A stretch of 64,000 nucleotides of DNA from an uncultured Ramlibacter sp. (GTDB lineage: Bacteria > Pseudomonadota > Gammaproteobacteria > Burkholderiales > Burkholderiaceae_C): assembly GCF_936925435.1 (NCBI RefSeq), contig NZ_CAKZHQ010000019.1, forward strand, positions 53,645 through 117,644. The letters are read 5' to 3'. Of the stretch, positions 46,959 to 54,914 are shown piece after piece. The notes under the pieces were generated by a model that worked only from the letters and a program-made list of their open reading frames with translations, had not been told where the DNA came from and did no database searches. The position numbers were made by a program, and so were the translations under genes. How positions within the stretch are numbered: the first letter of the stretch is position 1; the number at the start of each line of letters is the position of its first letter.

Positions 46959-48671
46959 ATGAGCGCCGTTCTCGACCACCACGACGACCATTCCCACGAC
47001 GAGCACCATGCGCATCCGCACGGCTGGCGTCGCTGGGTCTACGCGACCAACCACAAGGACATCGGCACGCTGTACCTGCTGTTCGCCTTCACCATGCTGA
47101 TGGTGGGCGGCGTGCTGGCCCTGCTGATCCGCGCCGAGCTGTTCCAGCCCGGCCTGCAGCTGGTCAACCCCGAGCTGTTCAACCAGTTGACCACCATGCA
47201 CGGCCTGATCATGGTGTTCGGCGCCATCATGCCGGCCTTCGTGGGCTTCGCCAACTGGATGATCCCGCTGCAGATCGGCTGCGCCGACATGGCCTTCGCC
47301 CGCATGAACAACTTCAGCTTCTGGCTGATGATCCCGGCCGCGCTGATGCTGGTGGGCTCGTTCTTCATGCCCGGCGGCGCCCCCGCGGCCGGCTGGACGC
47401 TGTACGCGCCGCTGACGCTGCAGATGGGTCCGTCGATGGACGCCGGCATCTTCGCGATGCACATCCTGGGCGCTTCGTCCATCATGGGCTCGATCAACAT
47501 CATCGTCACCATCCTGAACATGCGCGCCCCCGGCATGACGCTGATGAAGATGCCGATGTTCGCCTGGACCTGGCTGATCACCGCCTACCTGCTGATCGCC
47601 GTGATGCCCGTGCTGGCCGGCGCGATCACCATGACGCTGACCGACCGCCACTTCGGCACAACGTTCTTCAACCCCGCCGGCGGCGGCGACCCGGTGATGT
47701 ACCAGCACATCTTCTGGTTCTTCGGCCACCCCGAGGTCTACATCATGATCTTGCCGGCCTTCGGCATCGTCAGCCAGGTGGTGCCGGCCTTCGCCCGCAA
47801 GCGCCTGTTCGGCTACGCCTCCATGGTGTACGCCACCAGCTCGATCGCCATCCTGTCGTTCATCGTCTGGGCCCACCACATGTTCACCACCGGCATGCCG
47901 GTGACGGGCCAGCTGTTCTTCATGTACGCCACGATGCTGATCGCCGTGCCCACGGCCGTGAAGATCTTCAACTGGATCGCCACCATGTGGCAGGGCTCGA
48001 TGACCTTCGAGACGCCGATGCTGTTCGCCGTCGGCTTCATCTTCGTGTTCACCATGGGCGGCTTCACCGGCCTGATCCTGGCAATGGCCCCGGTCGACCT
48101 GCTGCTGCAGGACACCTATTACGTGGTGGCCCACTTCCACTACGTGCTGGTGGCCGGCTCGCTGTACGCCATGTTCTCGGGCTTCTACTACTGGGTGCCC
48201 AAGTGGACCGGCGTGATGTACAACGAGTCGCGCGGCAAGATCCACTTCTGGTGGTCGCTGATCGCCTTCAACGTGACCTTCTTCCCGATGCACTTCCTGG
48301 GCCTGGCCGGCATGCCGCGCCGCTATGCCGATTACGCGATGCAGTTCGCCGACTTCAACGCACTGGCCACGGTGGGCGCCTTCGCCTTCGGCCTGGCACA
48401 GGTCTACTTCTTCATCTTCATCGTCATCCCCTGCATGCGCGGCAAGGGCGAAAAGGCCCCGCAGCGCCCCTGGAACGACCCGGACGGCAAGGGCGCCGAG
48501 GGCCTGGAATGGGAAGTGCCGTCGCCGGCGCCCTTCCACACCTTTGAAACCCCGCCGCGCCTGGACGCCACCGCAACCAAGGTGCTGGACGGCCGCGTCG
48601 CGCCCGTGGCCCACACGCCCGCCGTGCACATGCCGCCGGCCCAGCAGCAGCCTGACGGCAGCCTGGCCTGA
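46959..48671 (+). CDS. ctaD: Cytochrome c oxidase subunit I (aa3 type)
   Basis: The catalytic subunit, 570 residues with 12 membrane helices, holding heme a, heme a3 and CuB. Ligand motifs are present: HGLIMVFGAIMPAFVG (heme a His), WFFGHPEVYIMILPAFG (CuB His and the cross-linked Tyr), WAHHMFTTGMP (CuB His pair) and DTYYVVAHFHYVL (heme a3 and heme a His). The conserved Lys of the K channel lies in PTAVKIFNW. A His-rich N-terminus (DHHDDHSHDEHHAHPHGW) and a Pro/Ala-rich tail of about 35 residues extend beyond the usual core. Confidence 0.97.
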   Translation: MSAVLDHHDDHSHDEHHAHPHGWRRWVYATNHKDIGTLYLLFAFTMLMVGGVLALLIRAELFQPGLQLVNPELFNQLTTMHGLIMVFGAIMPAFVGFANWMIPLQIGCADMAFARMNNFSFWLMIPAALMLVGSFFMPGGAPAAGWTLYAPLTLQMGPSMDAGIFAMHILGASSIMGSINIIVTILNMRAPGMTLMKMPMFAWTWLITAYLLIAVMPVLAGAITMTLTDRHFGTTFFNPAGGGDPVMYQHIFWFFGHPEVYIMILPAFGIVSQVVPAFARKRLFGYASMVYATSSIAILSFIVWAHHMFTTGMPVTGQLFFMYATMLIAVPTAVKIFNWIATMWQGSMTFETPMLFAVGFIFVFTMGGFTGLILAMAPVDLLLQDTYYVVAHFHYVLVAGSLYAMFSGFYYWVPKWTGVMYNESRGKIHFWWSLIAFNVTFFPMHFLGLAGMPRRYADYAMQFADFNALATVGAFAFGLAQVYFFIFIVIPCMRGKGEKAPQRPWNDPDGKGAEGLEWEVPSPAPFHTFETPPRLDATATKVLDGRVAPVAHTPAVHMPPAQQQPDGSLA

Positions 48672-48676
48672 AAACC

Positions 48677-48793
48677 ATGGCCATGACGCCCGAGCAGAAG
48701 AAGAGCAACCGCCGCATGGGGCTGGTGCTGGCCTCTATCGCGGCGGCGTTCTTCCTGGGCTTCATGCTCAAGATGGTCCTGCTGGCCCAATAA
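48677..48793 (+). CDS. Cytochrome oxidase small assembly protein
   Basis: A 38-residue protein, MAMTPEQKKSNRRMGLVLAS then IAAAFFLGFMLKMVLLAQ. It has a short charged N-terminus and a single membrane helix. It fits the small assembly protein found between ctaD and ctaG in Burkholderiales. It starts five bases after the ctaD stop and ends ten bases before ctaG, filling an otherwise unexplained gap. Confidence 0.85.
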   Translation: MAMTPEQKKSNRRMGLVLASIAAAFFLGFMLKMVLLAQ

Positions 48794-48803
48794 GGCGTTC
48801 CGC

Positions 48804-49418
48804 ATGAACCTGCGCCAAGCCAACGCCAAGATGGTGGGCAAGCTCGCCATCGTGGCCTGCGGCATGTTCGCCTTCGGTTATGCGCTGGTGCCGATCTACA
48901 AGCACATCTGCGAGATGACCGGCATCAACATCCTGTCGCTGTCCGAGCGCCAGGTGCCCGGTGGCGGCACCGCCGGCAAGGACGTCAGGCTGCCGGCCAA
49001 TTCGCAGGTCGACCGCAGCCGCACCATCACGGTGGAATTCGACGCCAACGTGCGCGGCCCCTGGCAGTTCAAGCCGGCCCAGAGCTCGCTGCAGGTCCAT
49101 CCGGGCGAGCTGATGACCGTGATGTACGAGTTCCAGAATGTGCAGAACCGCCGGATGGCGGCGCAGGCCATTCCCAGCTATGCGCCCAACCAGGCGGCGG
49201 CGCATTTCAACAAGCTTGAGTGCTTCTGCTTCCAGCAGTACACGCTGGAGCCCGGCGAGAAGAAGCAGTGGCCGGTGGCCTTTGTCATCGACCCGCGCCT
49301 GTCCAAGGACGTGACCACCATCACCCTGTCCTACACCTTCTTCGAAGTTGGTGGAAAGACCCCGCCGGCACCTACGGCCGACGCCGCGGTCCATGCCGCG
49401 CCGGAGCAGCGCTCATGA
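48804..49418 (+). CDS. ctaG: Cytochrome c oxidase assembly protein CtaG (Cox11 family)
   Basis: A membrane-anchored copper chaperone of 204 residues that delivers copper to the CuB site of subunit I. It has one N-terminal helix (MVGKLAIVACGMFAFGYALV) and a periplasmic Ig-like domain with the Cox11 copper motif NKLECFCFQQYTL (about 134-146), preceded by MAAQAIPSYAPNQAAAHF. Its stop overlaps the start of the DUF2970 gene. Confidence 0.96.
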   Translation: MNLRQANAKMVGKLAIVACGMFAFGYALVPIYKHICEMTGINILSLSERQVPGGGTAGKDVRLPANSQVDRSRTITVEFDANVRGPWQFKPAQSSLQVHPGELMTVMYEFQNVQNRRMAAQAIPSYAPNQAAAHFNKLECFCFQQYTLEPGEKKQWPVAFVIDPRLSKDVTTITLSYTFFEVGGKTPPAPTADAAVHAAPEQRS

Positions 49419-49594
49419 GTGTGGCGCGCAGCATCAAGACGGTGGCCTGGGCTTTCCTGGGCATCCGCAAGAACAGCGACTACCAGCAGGACCTGGGCAA
49501 GGTCAGCCCCTTCCACGTCATTGCCGTCGCCCTGGTGGGCGTCGCGGTCTTCGTGGCTGGACTGATCGCCCTGGTCAACTGGGTGGCGAAGTGA
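49415..49594 (+). CDS. DUF2970 small membrane protein
   Basis: A 59-residue protein (MSVARSIKTVAWAFLGIRKN, then SDYQQDLGKVSPFHVIAVAL and a membrane helix to the end). The WAFLGIRK and K-x-x-P-x-H-x-I-x-x-A pattern defines DUF2970, which is nearly always beside oxidase genes in beta-proteobacteria. It overlaps ctaG by four bases (ATGA), so it is co-translated with the oxidase assembly factors. Confidence 0.88.
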   Translation: MSVARSIKTVAWAFLGIRKNSDYQQDLGKVSPFHVIAVALVGVAVFVAGLIALVNWVAK

Positions 49595-49637
49595 AATTTT
49601 CGAGACAAGACAAAGATTTAGCGAATCAGGAGTTGAG

Positions 49638-50519
49638 ATGAGTTCTAGCGCACACGGCACCACGCCTTACTACTTCGTCCCCGGGCCGTCGCGCCATCCG
49701 GCGTTCGCGGCCTTCGGCCTGTTCTGGGTCATCCTGGGCGGCGGCCAGTGGATCAATGGCCACGACTGGGGCAAGTACGCGCTGACGTTCGGCCTGCTGT
49801 GGCTGTTCGGCGTGCTGTACCAGTGGTTCCGCGACGCCATCGGCGAGAGCGAGTCGGGCCAGTACGGCCACAAGATCGACCTGTCCTACCGCTGGTCCAT
49901 GAGCTGGTTCATCTTCTCGGAGGTGATGTTCTTCGGCGCCTTCTTCACCGCCCTGTGGTGGATGCGCTCGCACTCGGTGCCGGCCCTGGGCAGCCTGGAC
50001 AACGCCCTGCTGTGGCCCGACTTCAAGGCTGTCTGGCCCAGCGTCGTGGCCGGGGCGACGGCCTCGCCCGGCGGCATCATCGAGCCCTTCGAGGCCATGA
50101 CGCCGTTCTGGCTGCCCACCATCAACACCGCGCTGCTGCTGTCCTCGGGCGTGACGCTGACCATCGCCCACCACGCGCTGCGCGAGAACCACCGCGGCCG
50201 CACCATCGCCTTCATGTGGCTCACCGTGCTGCTGGGCGTGGTCTTCCTGTTCGTGCAGGGTTACGAGTACTACCACGCCTACACCGGCATGAACCTCAAG
50301 CTCACCTCGGGCGCCTACGGTTCGACCTTCTTCATGCTCACCGGCTTCCACGGCTTCCACGTGTTCGTCGGCATGCTGATGCTGCTGTTCATCACGCTGC
50401 GCCTGATGAAGGGCCACTTCACGGCCGACAGGCATTTCGGCTTCGAGGGCGCCGCCTGGTACTGGCACTTTGTGGACGTGGTCTGGCTGGGCCTGTACAT
50501 CCTGGTCTACTGGCTGTGA
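49638..50519 (+). CDS. ctaE: Cytochrome c oxidase subunit III
   Basis: A 293-residue membrane protein with seven helices. MSWFIFSEVMFFGAFFTALW, GVTLTIAHHALRENHRGRTI, TGFHGFHVFVGMLMLLFITL and a final WYWHFVDVVWLGLYILVYWL are the standard subunit III blocks. The first helices are separated from the rest by a longer loop, as in related beta-proteobacterial proteins. It ends the first half of the oxidase cluster and is followed by a terminator. Confidence 0.96.
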   Translation: MSSSAHGTTPYYFVPGPSRHPAFAAFGLFWVILGGGQWINGHDWGKYALTFGLLWLFGVLYQWFRDAIGESESGQYGHKIDLSYRWSMSWFIFSEVMFFGAFFTALWWMRSHSVPALGSLDNALLWPDFKAVWPSVVAGATASPGGIIEPFEAMTPFWLPTINTALLLSSGVTLTIAHHALRENHRGRTIAFMWLTVLLGVVFLFVQGYEYYHAYTGMNLKLTSGAYGSTFFMLTGFHGFHVFVGMLMLLFITLRLMKGHFTADRHFGFEGAAWYWHFVDVVWLGLYILVYWL

Positions 50520-50536
50520 ACCTGGTGCACGCCACG

Positions 50537-50562
50537 AAAAAAGCGCCGCAAGGCGCTTTTTT
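50537..50562. terminator. Bidirectional intrinsic terminator after ctaE
   Basis: AAAAAAGCGCC, loop GCAA, GGCGCTTTTTT: a perfect 11-bp stem with A and T runs. It ends the ctaE transcript and, on the other strand, the small DUF2909 gene. Confidence 0.93.
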
Positions 50563-50583
50563 GTTTGCCGGCGGCCGTGGGGC

Positions 50584-50805
50584 CTACTGGCCGGCGCGGA
50601 TGCCTGTGGGCTGGATGTAGCCCAGTTTCCAGGCCAGCAGCACGCACAGGAACAGCACGATGGAAAAGCCGACCCGAAACGCCAGCGCGCGCGCCATGTT
50701 GCTGGTCTTGGGCTTGCCGTCGCGGCCGTCCTGCATCATGAAGTACAGGGCCGAGCCCAGGCTGCCCAGGATGGCCAGGAAGGCGAGAATGACCAGGTAC
50801 TTCAT
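50584..50805 (-). CDS. Twin transmembrane helix small protein (DUF2909)
   Basis: A 73-residue membrane protein from the ATG at 50805: MKYLVILAFLAILGSLGSAL, a short polar loop (QDGRDGKPKTSNMARALAFR) and a second helix (VGFSIVLFLCVLLAWKLGYI). This is the DUF2909 twin-helix pattern seen beside SURF1 in many proteobacteria. It is divergent from the SURF1 gene with only 15 bases between the two starts. Confidence 0.85.
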   Translation of the reverse strand: MKYLVILAFLAILGSLGSALYFMMQDGRDGKPKTSNMARALAFRVGFSIVLFLCVLLAWKLGYIQPTGIRAGQ

Positions 50806-50820
50806 GGATGGGATTATCCA

Positions 50821-51549
50821 GTGAACAGGGCGCGCGCCGGCCGCTTCTGGCTGATCACCGCCGCCGCCGCCGTGGGCATTGCCGCGACGGCCTCGCTGGG
50901 CGCGTGGCAGCTCTCGCGGGCTGCCCAGAAACAAGGTTTGCAAAGTGCCATTGAGGCACGAAAAAACCTTGTAGCCCTGGACAATACTGGACTTTCTGCT
51001 ATCAAAAGCGCAGCAGATGCAGTCTGGCAACCGGTCGCGCTGCGCGGCCGCTGGGCGCCGCAGCACACGGTGTTTCTGGACAACCGGCAGATGCAGGCCA
51101 AGCCGGGCTTTTACGTGCTGACGCCGTTGCTGCTCGATGGCGGCGGCGCGGTGGTGGTGCAGCGCGGCTGGGTGCAGCGCAACTTCAGCGAGCGCGAGAA
51201 GCTGCCCGCGCTGGACACGCCGCAAGGGCCGGTCGAGGTGCGCGGCCGCATTGCCCCGCCGCCGGCCAAGCTATACGAGTTCGCGGCGCCGGCCGCCGGC
51301 GCCATCCGGCAAAATCTGGACCTGGCCGCCTACGCCGCGCAGACCGGCCTGCCGCTGCGGCAGGACCTGTCGCTGCAGCAGACCGGCCCGGCCTCCGAGG
51401 GGCTGCTGCGCGACTGGCCCGAGGTGGGCAGCGGCACCGAAAAACACTACGGCTATGCATTCCAGTGGTTCGCCCTGGCTGGCCTCATCGCAATTCTGTA
51501 TGTCTGGTTCCAATTCATCGCCGCCCGCGGCACAGCCCGCCATGCCTGA
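50821..51549 (+). CDS. SURF1 family oxidase assembly protein
   Basis: About 242 residues from a GTG at 50821, needed to assemble heme a into oxidase subunit I. It has two membrane helices, at about 8-28 (FWLITAAAAVGIAATASLGA) and near the C-terminus (YAFQWFALAGLIAILYVWFQ), with the family motifs GAWQLSRAAQK, NRQMQAKPGFYVLTPLLLD, VVVQRGWVQRNF and YAFQWFALA. The segment between the first helix and the WQPVALRGRW block (about residues 45-65) is supplied by a dispersed repeat copy. Its stop overlaps the following gene. Confidence 0.93.
   Translation: MNRARAGRFWLITAAAAVGIAATASLGAWQLSRAAQKQGLQSAIEARKNLVALDNTGLSAIKSAADAVWQPVALRGRWAPQHTVFLDNRQMQAKPGFYVLTPLLLDGGGAVVVQRGWVQRNFSEREKLPALDTPQGPVEVRGRIAPPPAKLYEFAAPAAGAIRQNLDLAAYAAQTGLPLRQDLSLQQTGPASEGLLRDWPEVGSGTEKHYGYAFQWFALAGLIAILYVWFQFIAARGTARHA
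50950..51015 (-). repeat. Dispersed repeat, copy inside the SURF1 gene
   Basis: On the minus strand it reads TTTTGATAGC at one end, with GTCCAGTATTG, GGGCTACAAGG and TTTTTTCG following. The gene reads it backwards as EARKNLVALDNTGLSAIKSA followed by A, which shares E-A, L, N, L and AIK with the peptide in the KefB-like gene. It is one codon longer than the other copies. Confidence 0.65.
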
Positions 51550-52213
51550 GCAGCCGCTGGGCCTGACCGTGCATTCCCTGCCCACGCCGGCCGAGGCGGT
51601 GGGCGCGCAGGCGCAGCGCACGGCCAGCGGCCGCTGGAAGATGCTGGCGGTGCTGGCGGTGTGCGCGGCCCCGGTCGTCGCCTCCTACATCACCTACTAC
51701 CTGATCCGGCCGGAAGCGCGGCGCAGCTATGGCGAGCTGGTCGACCCGCAGCGCCCGCTGCCGGCCCTCAATGCCACTGGCATCGACGGCAAGAGCCTGG
51801 CCCTGCCCTCGCTCAAGGGCCAGTGGCTTCTGGTGAGCGTGGCCGGTGGCGCCTGCGAGGCTGCGTGCGAGGCCCACCTCTACCTGCAGCGCCAGTTGCG
51901 TGAGTCGCTGGGCAAGGGGAAAGACCGGCTTGACTGGGTCTGGCTGGTCAACGACGGCCAGCCCGTGCGCGAGGCCCTGCGGCCCGCCGTCACCCAGGCC
52001 ACGGTGCTGTCGGTCGACGGCGCGCAGCTGGCCCAGTGGCTGGCGCCCGCGGCCGGCCACAAGCTGGACGATCACCTCTATGTGGTCGACCCCATGGGCA
52101 ACTGGATGATGCGTTTTCCTGCGGCGCTGGACAAAGCCGGTGCGGCCAATGCCAAGCGCGACCTGGAGCGCCTGCTGCGCGCCTCGTCCTCCTGGGACCA
52201 GCCGGGCCGCTAG
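51542..52213 (+). CDS. Membrane-anchored Sco/thioredoxin-like protein in the oxidase cluster
   Basis: A 223-residue protein with one membrane helix (MLAVLAVCAAPVVASYITYY at about 34-53) and a periplasmic domain. The domain begins with a Sco-like TGIDGKSLALPSLKGQWLLV and has Cys105, Cys109 and His112 in GGACEAACEAHLY. The C-x3-C spacing is that of Sco copper chaperones rather than thioredoxins. The later VVDPMGNWMMRF resembles the VYDPQGRLRL strand of the sco1 product in this cluster. It overlaps SURF1 by eight bases and precedes ctaA, so a role in copper or thiol chemistry for oxidase assembly is likely but inferred. Confidence 0.8.
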   Translation: MPEQPLGLTVHSLPTPAEAVGAQAQRTASGRWKMLAVLAVCAAPVVASYITYYLIRPEARRSYGELVDPQRPLPALNATGIDGKSLALPSLKGQWLLVSVAGGACEAACEAHLYLQRQLRESLGKGKDRLDWVWLVNDGQPVREALRPAVTQATVLSVDGAQLAQWLAPAAGHKLDDHLYVVDPMGNWMMRFPAALDKAGAANAKRDLERLLRASSSWDQPGR

Positions 52214-52217
52214 ACGC

Positions 52218-53369
52218 ATGGACGCCCAGCTCTACGACCTGTCTCCTGCCCTGCGCCTCATGCTGATGGGCGTGGTGGTGGCGCTCGGGCCATTGGCCTG
52301 GGTCTGGCTGCGCAACCGCCAGGCCGCACCGGCGCGCCGCCTGCAGGCCCTGACTCTGCTGACGCTGTTCCTGACCTTCGACCTGGTGCTGTTCGGTGCC
52401 TTCACCCGCCTGACCGACTCCGGCCTGGGCTGCCCCGACTGGCCGGGTTGCTACGGCAAGGCCAGCCCGGTGGAGGCCCATGCCCAGATCAGCCTGGCCC
52501 AGGAGGCGATGCCCAGCGGCCCGGTGACGCACGGCAAGGCCTGGATCGAGATGGTGCACCGCTACCTGGCCACCGGCGTGGGCGTGCTGATCCTCACGCT
52601 GGCCGCGGCCACCTGGTGGCTGCGCCGGCGTGAGCAGACCGCGCTCAATCCCTGGCTGCCGACCTTCACCCTGTTCTGGGTCTGCCTGCAGGGCGCGTTC
52701 GGGGCACTCACGGTGACCATGAAGCTGTTCCCGGCCATCGTCACCCTGCATCTGCTGGGTGGCCTGGTGCTGCTGGTGTTGCTGTGTCTGCAGGCCGCCG
52801 CCTATGCGCGCGCCCATGGTGCTGCCATCGTGCCAGTGTCTGCCGGCACCCGCGCCGTGTTGCTGGCAACGTTTGCGCTGGTGGCACTGCAGCTTGCATT
52901 GGGTGGCTGGGTCAGCACCAACTACGCCGTGCTGGCCTGCAACAGCTTCCCGGCCTGCCAGGGCAGCTACTGGCCGCCCATGGATTTCAGCCAGGGTTTT
53001 GAGCTGTGGCGCGAACTGGGCATGACAGCCAGCGGCGAGCACATCAGCTTTGCCGCGTTGACGGCCATCCACTACGTGCACCGGCTGGGCGCCTATGCCA
53101 GCTTTCTTGCGTTGGGCCTGCTGGCCTGGCGGCTGGGCGAAGCGCCGGCCCTGCGGCCACAGCGCCGCTGGCTGTTGGGCCTGGCGCTGTGGCAGTTCGC
53201 CACCGGCCTGTCCAACGTGGTGCTGGACTGGCCGCTGGTGGCGGCCGTCTCGCACACCGGCGGCGCCGCCGCCCTGGTCGTGGCCCTGACCTGGACCCTG
53301 TGCCGCAGCCGCGCCGTGGCGCGCGATGCGCGCAGCCAGACATTGCATTCCCCGGAGTTGTCCGCATGA
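52218..53369 (+). CDS. ctaA: Heme A synthase (COX15/CtaA family)
   Basis: A 383-residue membrane protein that oxidises heme O to heme A for the oxidase. About eight helices are visible. Family blocks include [20 protein letters not shown] (about 55-74), [20 protein letters not shown] with a heme-binding His, [40 protein letters not shown] and [20 protein letters not shown]. The ATG at 52218 is four bases past the preceding stop; the longer frame lies inside that gene. It overlaps cyoE by ATGA. Confidence 0.95.
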   Translation: MDAQLYDLSPALRLMLMGVVVALGPLAWVWLRNRQAAPARRLQALTLLTLFLTFDLVLFGAFTRLTDSGLGCPDWPGCYGKASPVEAHAQISLAQEAMPSGPVTHGKAWIEMVHRYLATGVGVLILTLAAATWWLRRREQTALNPWLPTFTLFWVCLQGAFGALTVTMKLFPAIVTLHLLGGLVLLVLLCLQAAAYARAHGAAIVPVSAGTRAVLLATFALVALQLALGGWVSTNYAVLACNSFPACQGSYWPPMDFSQGFELWRELGMTASGEHISFAALTAIHYVHRLGAYASFLALGLLAWRLGEAPALRPQRRWLLGLALWQFATGLSNVVLDWPLVAAVSHTGGAAALVVALTWTLCRSRAVARDARSQTLHSPELSA

Positions 53370-54247
53370 GTTTTTCCCTCGCCGTCGTGCAGCAGTTCTA
53401 CGCGCTGACCAAGCCGCGCGTGGTCCAGCTCATCGTCTTTTGCGCCCTGATCGGCATGGTGCTGGCCGTGCCCGGCCTGCCTACACTGGCCCAGGTGCGC
53501 CTGGCCCTGATCGCCTGCCTGGGCATCTGGCTGGTGGCCGGCGCGGCCGCCGCCTTCAACTGCCTGGTGGAGAAGGGCATCGACGCCAAGATGCGGCGCA
53601 CCGCTTGGCGGCCCACCGCGCGCGGCCAACTGGCCGACTGGCAGACCCTGCTGTTTGCCACCGTGCTGTGCGCGCTGGGTTCCTGGGTCCTGTACGTGTG
53701 GGTCAATCCGCTGACCATGTGGCTGACCTTTGCCACCTTCGTCGGCTACGCCGTCATCTACACCGTGGTGCTCAAGCCGCTGACGCCGCAGAACATCGTG
53801 ATCGGCGGCGCCTCGGGCGCCATGCCGCCGGTGCTGGGCTGGGCCGCGATGACGGGCGACGTCGGGCCCGAGGCGCTGATCCTGTTTCTCATCATCTTCC
53901 TGTGGACGCCGCCGCATTTCTGGGCCCTGGCCCTGTACCGCGTGGAGGACTACCGCAAGTCGGGCCTGCCCATGCTGCCGGTGACGCACGGCAACGAGTT
54001 CACCCGCCTGCAGATCCTGCTGTACACCCTGGTGCTGTTCGCCGCCTGCCTGATGCCCTTCGCCTACGGCATGAGCTCCTGGCTGTACCTGGCGGCGGCC
54101 GTCGTGCTGAGCATCGGTTTTTGCGGCTACGGCTTTGCCCTGTGGCGCAACTATTCCGACGCGCTGGCGCGCCGCACCTTCCGTTTTTCCCTGATCCACC
54201 TGAGCGTGCTGTTTGCCGCGCTGCTGCTGGACCACTACCTGATGTGA
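53366..54247 (+). CDS. cyoE: Protoheme IX farnesyltransferase (heme O synthase)
   Basis: A UbiA-family prenyltransferase of 293 residues with about nine helices, converting protoheme to heme O, the substrate of CtaA. Signature segments are [20 protein letters not shown] (about 9-28), [20 protein letters not shown] (Asp-rich binding site) and [20 protein letters not shown] followed by [12 protein letters not shown]. Its start overlaps the ctaA stop, and sco1 follows after four bases. Confidence 0.96.
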   Translation: MSFSLAVVQQFYALTKPRVVQLIVFCALIGMVLAVPGLPTLAQVRLALIACLGIWLVAGAAAAFNCLVEKGIDAKMRRTAWRPTARGQLADWQTLLFATVLCALGSWVLYVWVNPLTMWLTFATFVGYAVIYTVVLKPLTPQNIVIGGASGAMPPVLGWAAMTGDVGPEALILFLIIFLWTPPHFWALALYRVEDYRKSGLPMLPVTHGNEFTRLQILLYTLVLFAACLMPFAYGMSSWLYLAAAVVLSIGFCGYGFALWRNYSDALARRTFRFSLIHLSVLFAALLLDHYLM

Positions 54248-54251
54248 TGCC

Positions 54252-54857
54252 ATGGACCGTCGATCTGCTCTCAAATCCATAGCTGCTCCCGTCCTGCTGG
54301 CGGGGGCTGCAGGCCTGTTGGCCGCATGTTCCGAGGCAAAGCCGCAGTTCAAGGCGGTCGACATCACCGGCGCCGACTACGCCAAGGACTTCAGCCTGAC
54401 GGACCACAACGGCCAGCGCCGCAGCCTGAAGGATTTCCAGGGCAAGGCGGTCGTGCTGTTCTTCGGCTTCACGCAGTGCCCCGATGTCTGCCCGACCTCG
54501 ATGGCGGAGCTGGCCGAGGTCAAGAAGCTGCTGGGCGCGGACGGCGACAAGCTGCAGGGCCTGTTCGTGACGGTGGACCCGGAGCGCGACACGGCGCCGC
54601 TGCTCAAGGCCTACATGGCCAACTTCGACCCGAGCTTCCTGGCGTTGCGTGGCTCGCCCGAGGAACTGGCAGCGATGGCCAAGGACTTCAAGGTCTACTA
54701 CAAGAAGGCCGAGGGCAAGACGCCCACCAGCTACACCATGGACCACTCGGCTGCCAGCTACGTCTACGACCCCCAGGGCCGGCTGCGCCTGTACACGCGC
54801 TACGGCAGCGGCGCCCAGGCCCTGGCGGCCGACATCAAGCTGCTGCTCAAGTCCTGA
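54252..54857 (+). CDS. SCO1/SenC copper chaperone lipoprotein
   Basis: A 201-residue periplasmic copper protein for CuA maturation of subunit II. The copper-binding residues are Cys76 and Cys80 (QCPDVCPTS) and His165 (MDHSAASYVYD). The N-terminus (MDRRSALKSIAAPVLLAGAA, then GLLAAC) is a lipoprotein signal with its lipobox Cys at residue 26. Most of that signal is encoded by a copy of the dispersed repeat (54266-54328). It is the last gene of the oxidase cluster and is followed by a strong hairpin. Confidence 0.95.
   Translation: MDRRSALKSIAAPVLLAGAAGLLAACSEAKPQFKAVDITGADYAKDFSLTDHNGQRRSLKDFQGKAVVLFFGFTQCPDVCPTSMAELAEVKKLLGADGDKLQGLFVTVDPERDTAPLLKAYMANFDPSFLALRGSPEELAAMAKDFKVYYKKAEGKTPTSYTMDHSAASYVYDPQGRLRLYTRYGSGAQALAADIKLLLKS
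54266..54328 (+). repeat. Dispersed 63-base repeat, copy encoding the Sco1 signal peptide
   Basis: Aligns without gaps to 62303-62365 (about 70 percent identical by eye), sharing TGCTCT, ATAGCT, GTCCTG and GGCGGGGGCTG-type blocks. In the sco1 frame it reads ALKSIAAPVLLAGAAGLLAA then C, very close to ALKKIASQVLLTGAVALF encoded by the copy in the second M16 gene. Confidence 0.75.
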
Positions 54858-54863
54858 CGCACC

Positions 54864-54898
54864 ATGAACAAGGCCGGGCTTTGCCCGGCCTTGTTCAT
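54864..54898. terminator. 16-bp hairpin between convergent sco1 and Bug genes
   Basis: ATGAACAAGGCCGGGC, loop TTT, GCCCGGCCTTGTTCAT. The stem is long and GC-rich and lies seven bases after the sco1 stop. It lacks a strong T run, so termination is inferred from position and stability. Confidence 0.75.
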
Positions 54899-54914
54899 CT
54901 GATCAGGTGAGCGT

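Noticed and set aside
46926..48629. 567-codon frame antisense to ctaD, rich in His, Gly, Asp and Arg
   Set aside because: It mirrors the oxidase subunit I codons; low-complexity composition and no start signals.
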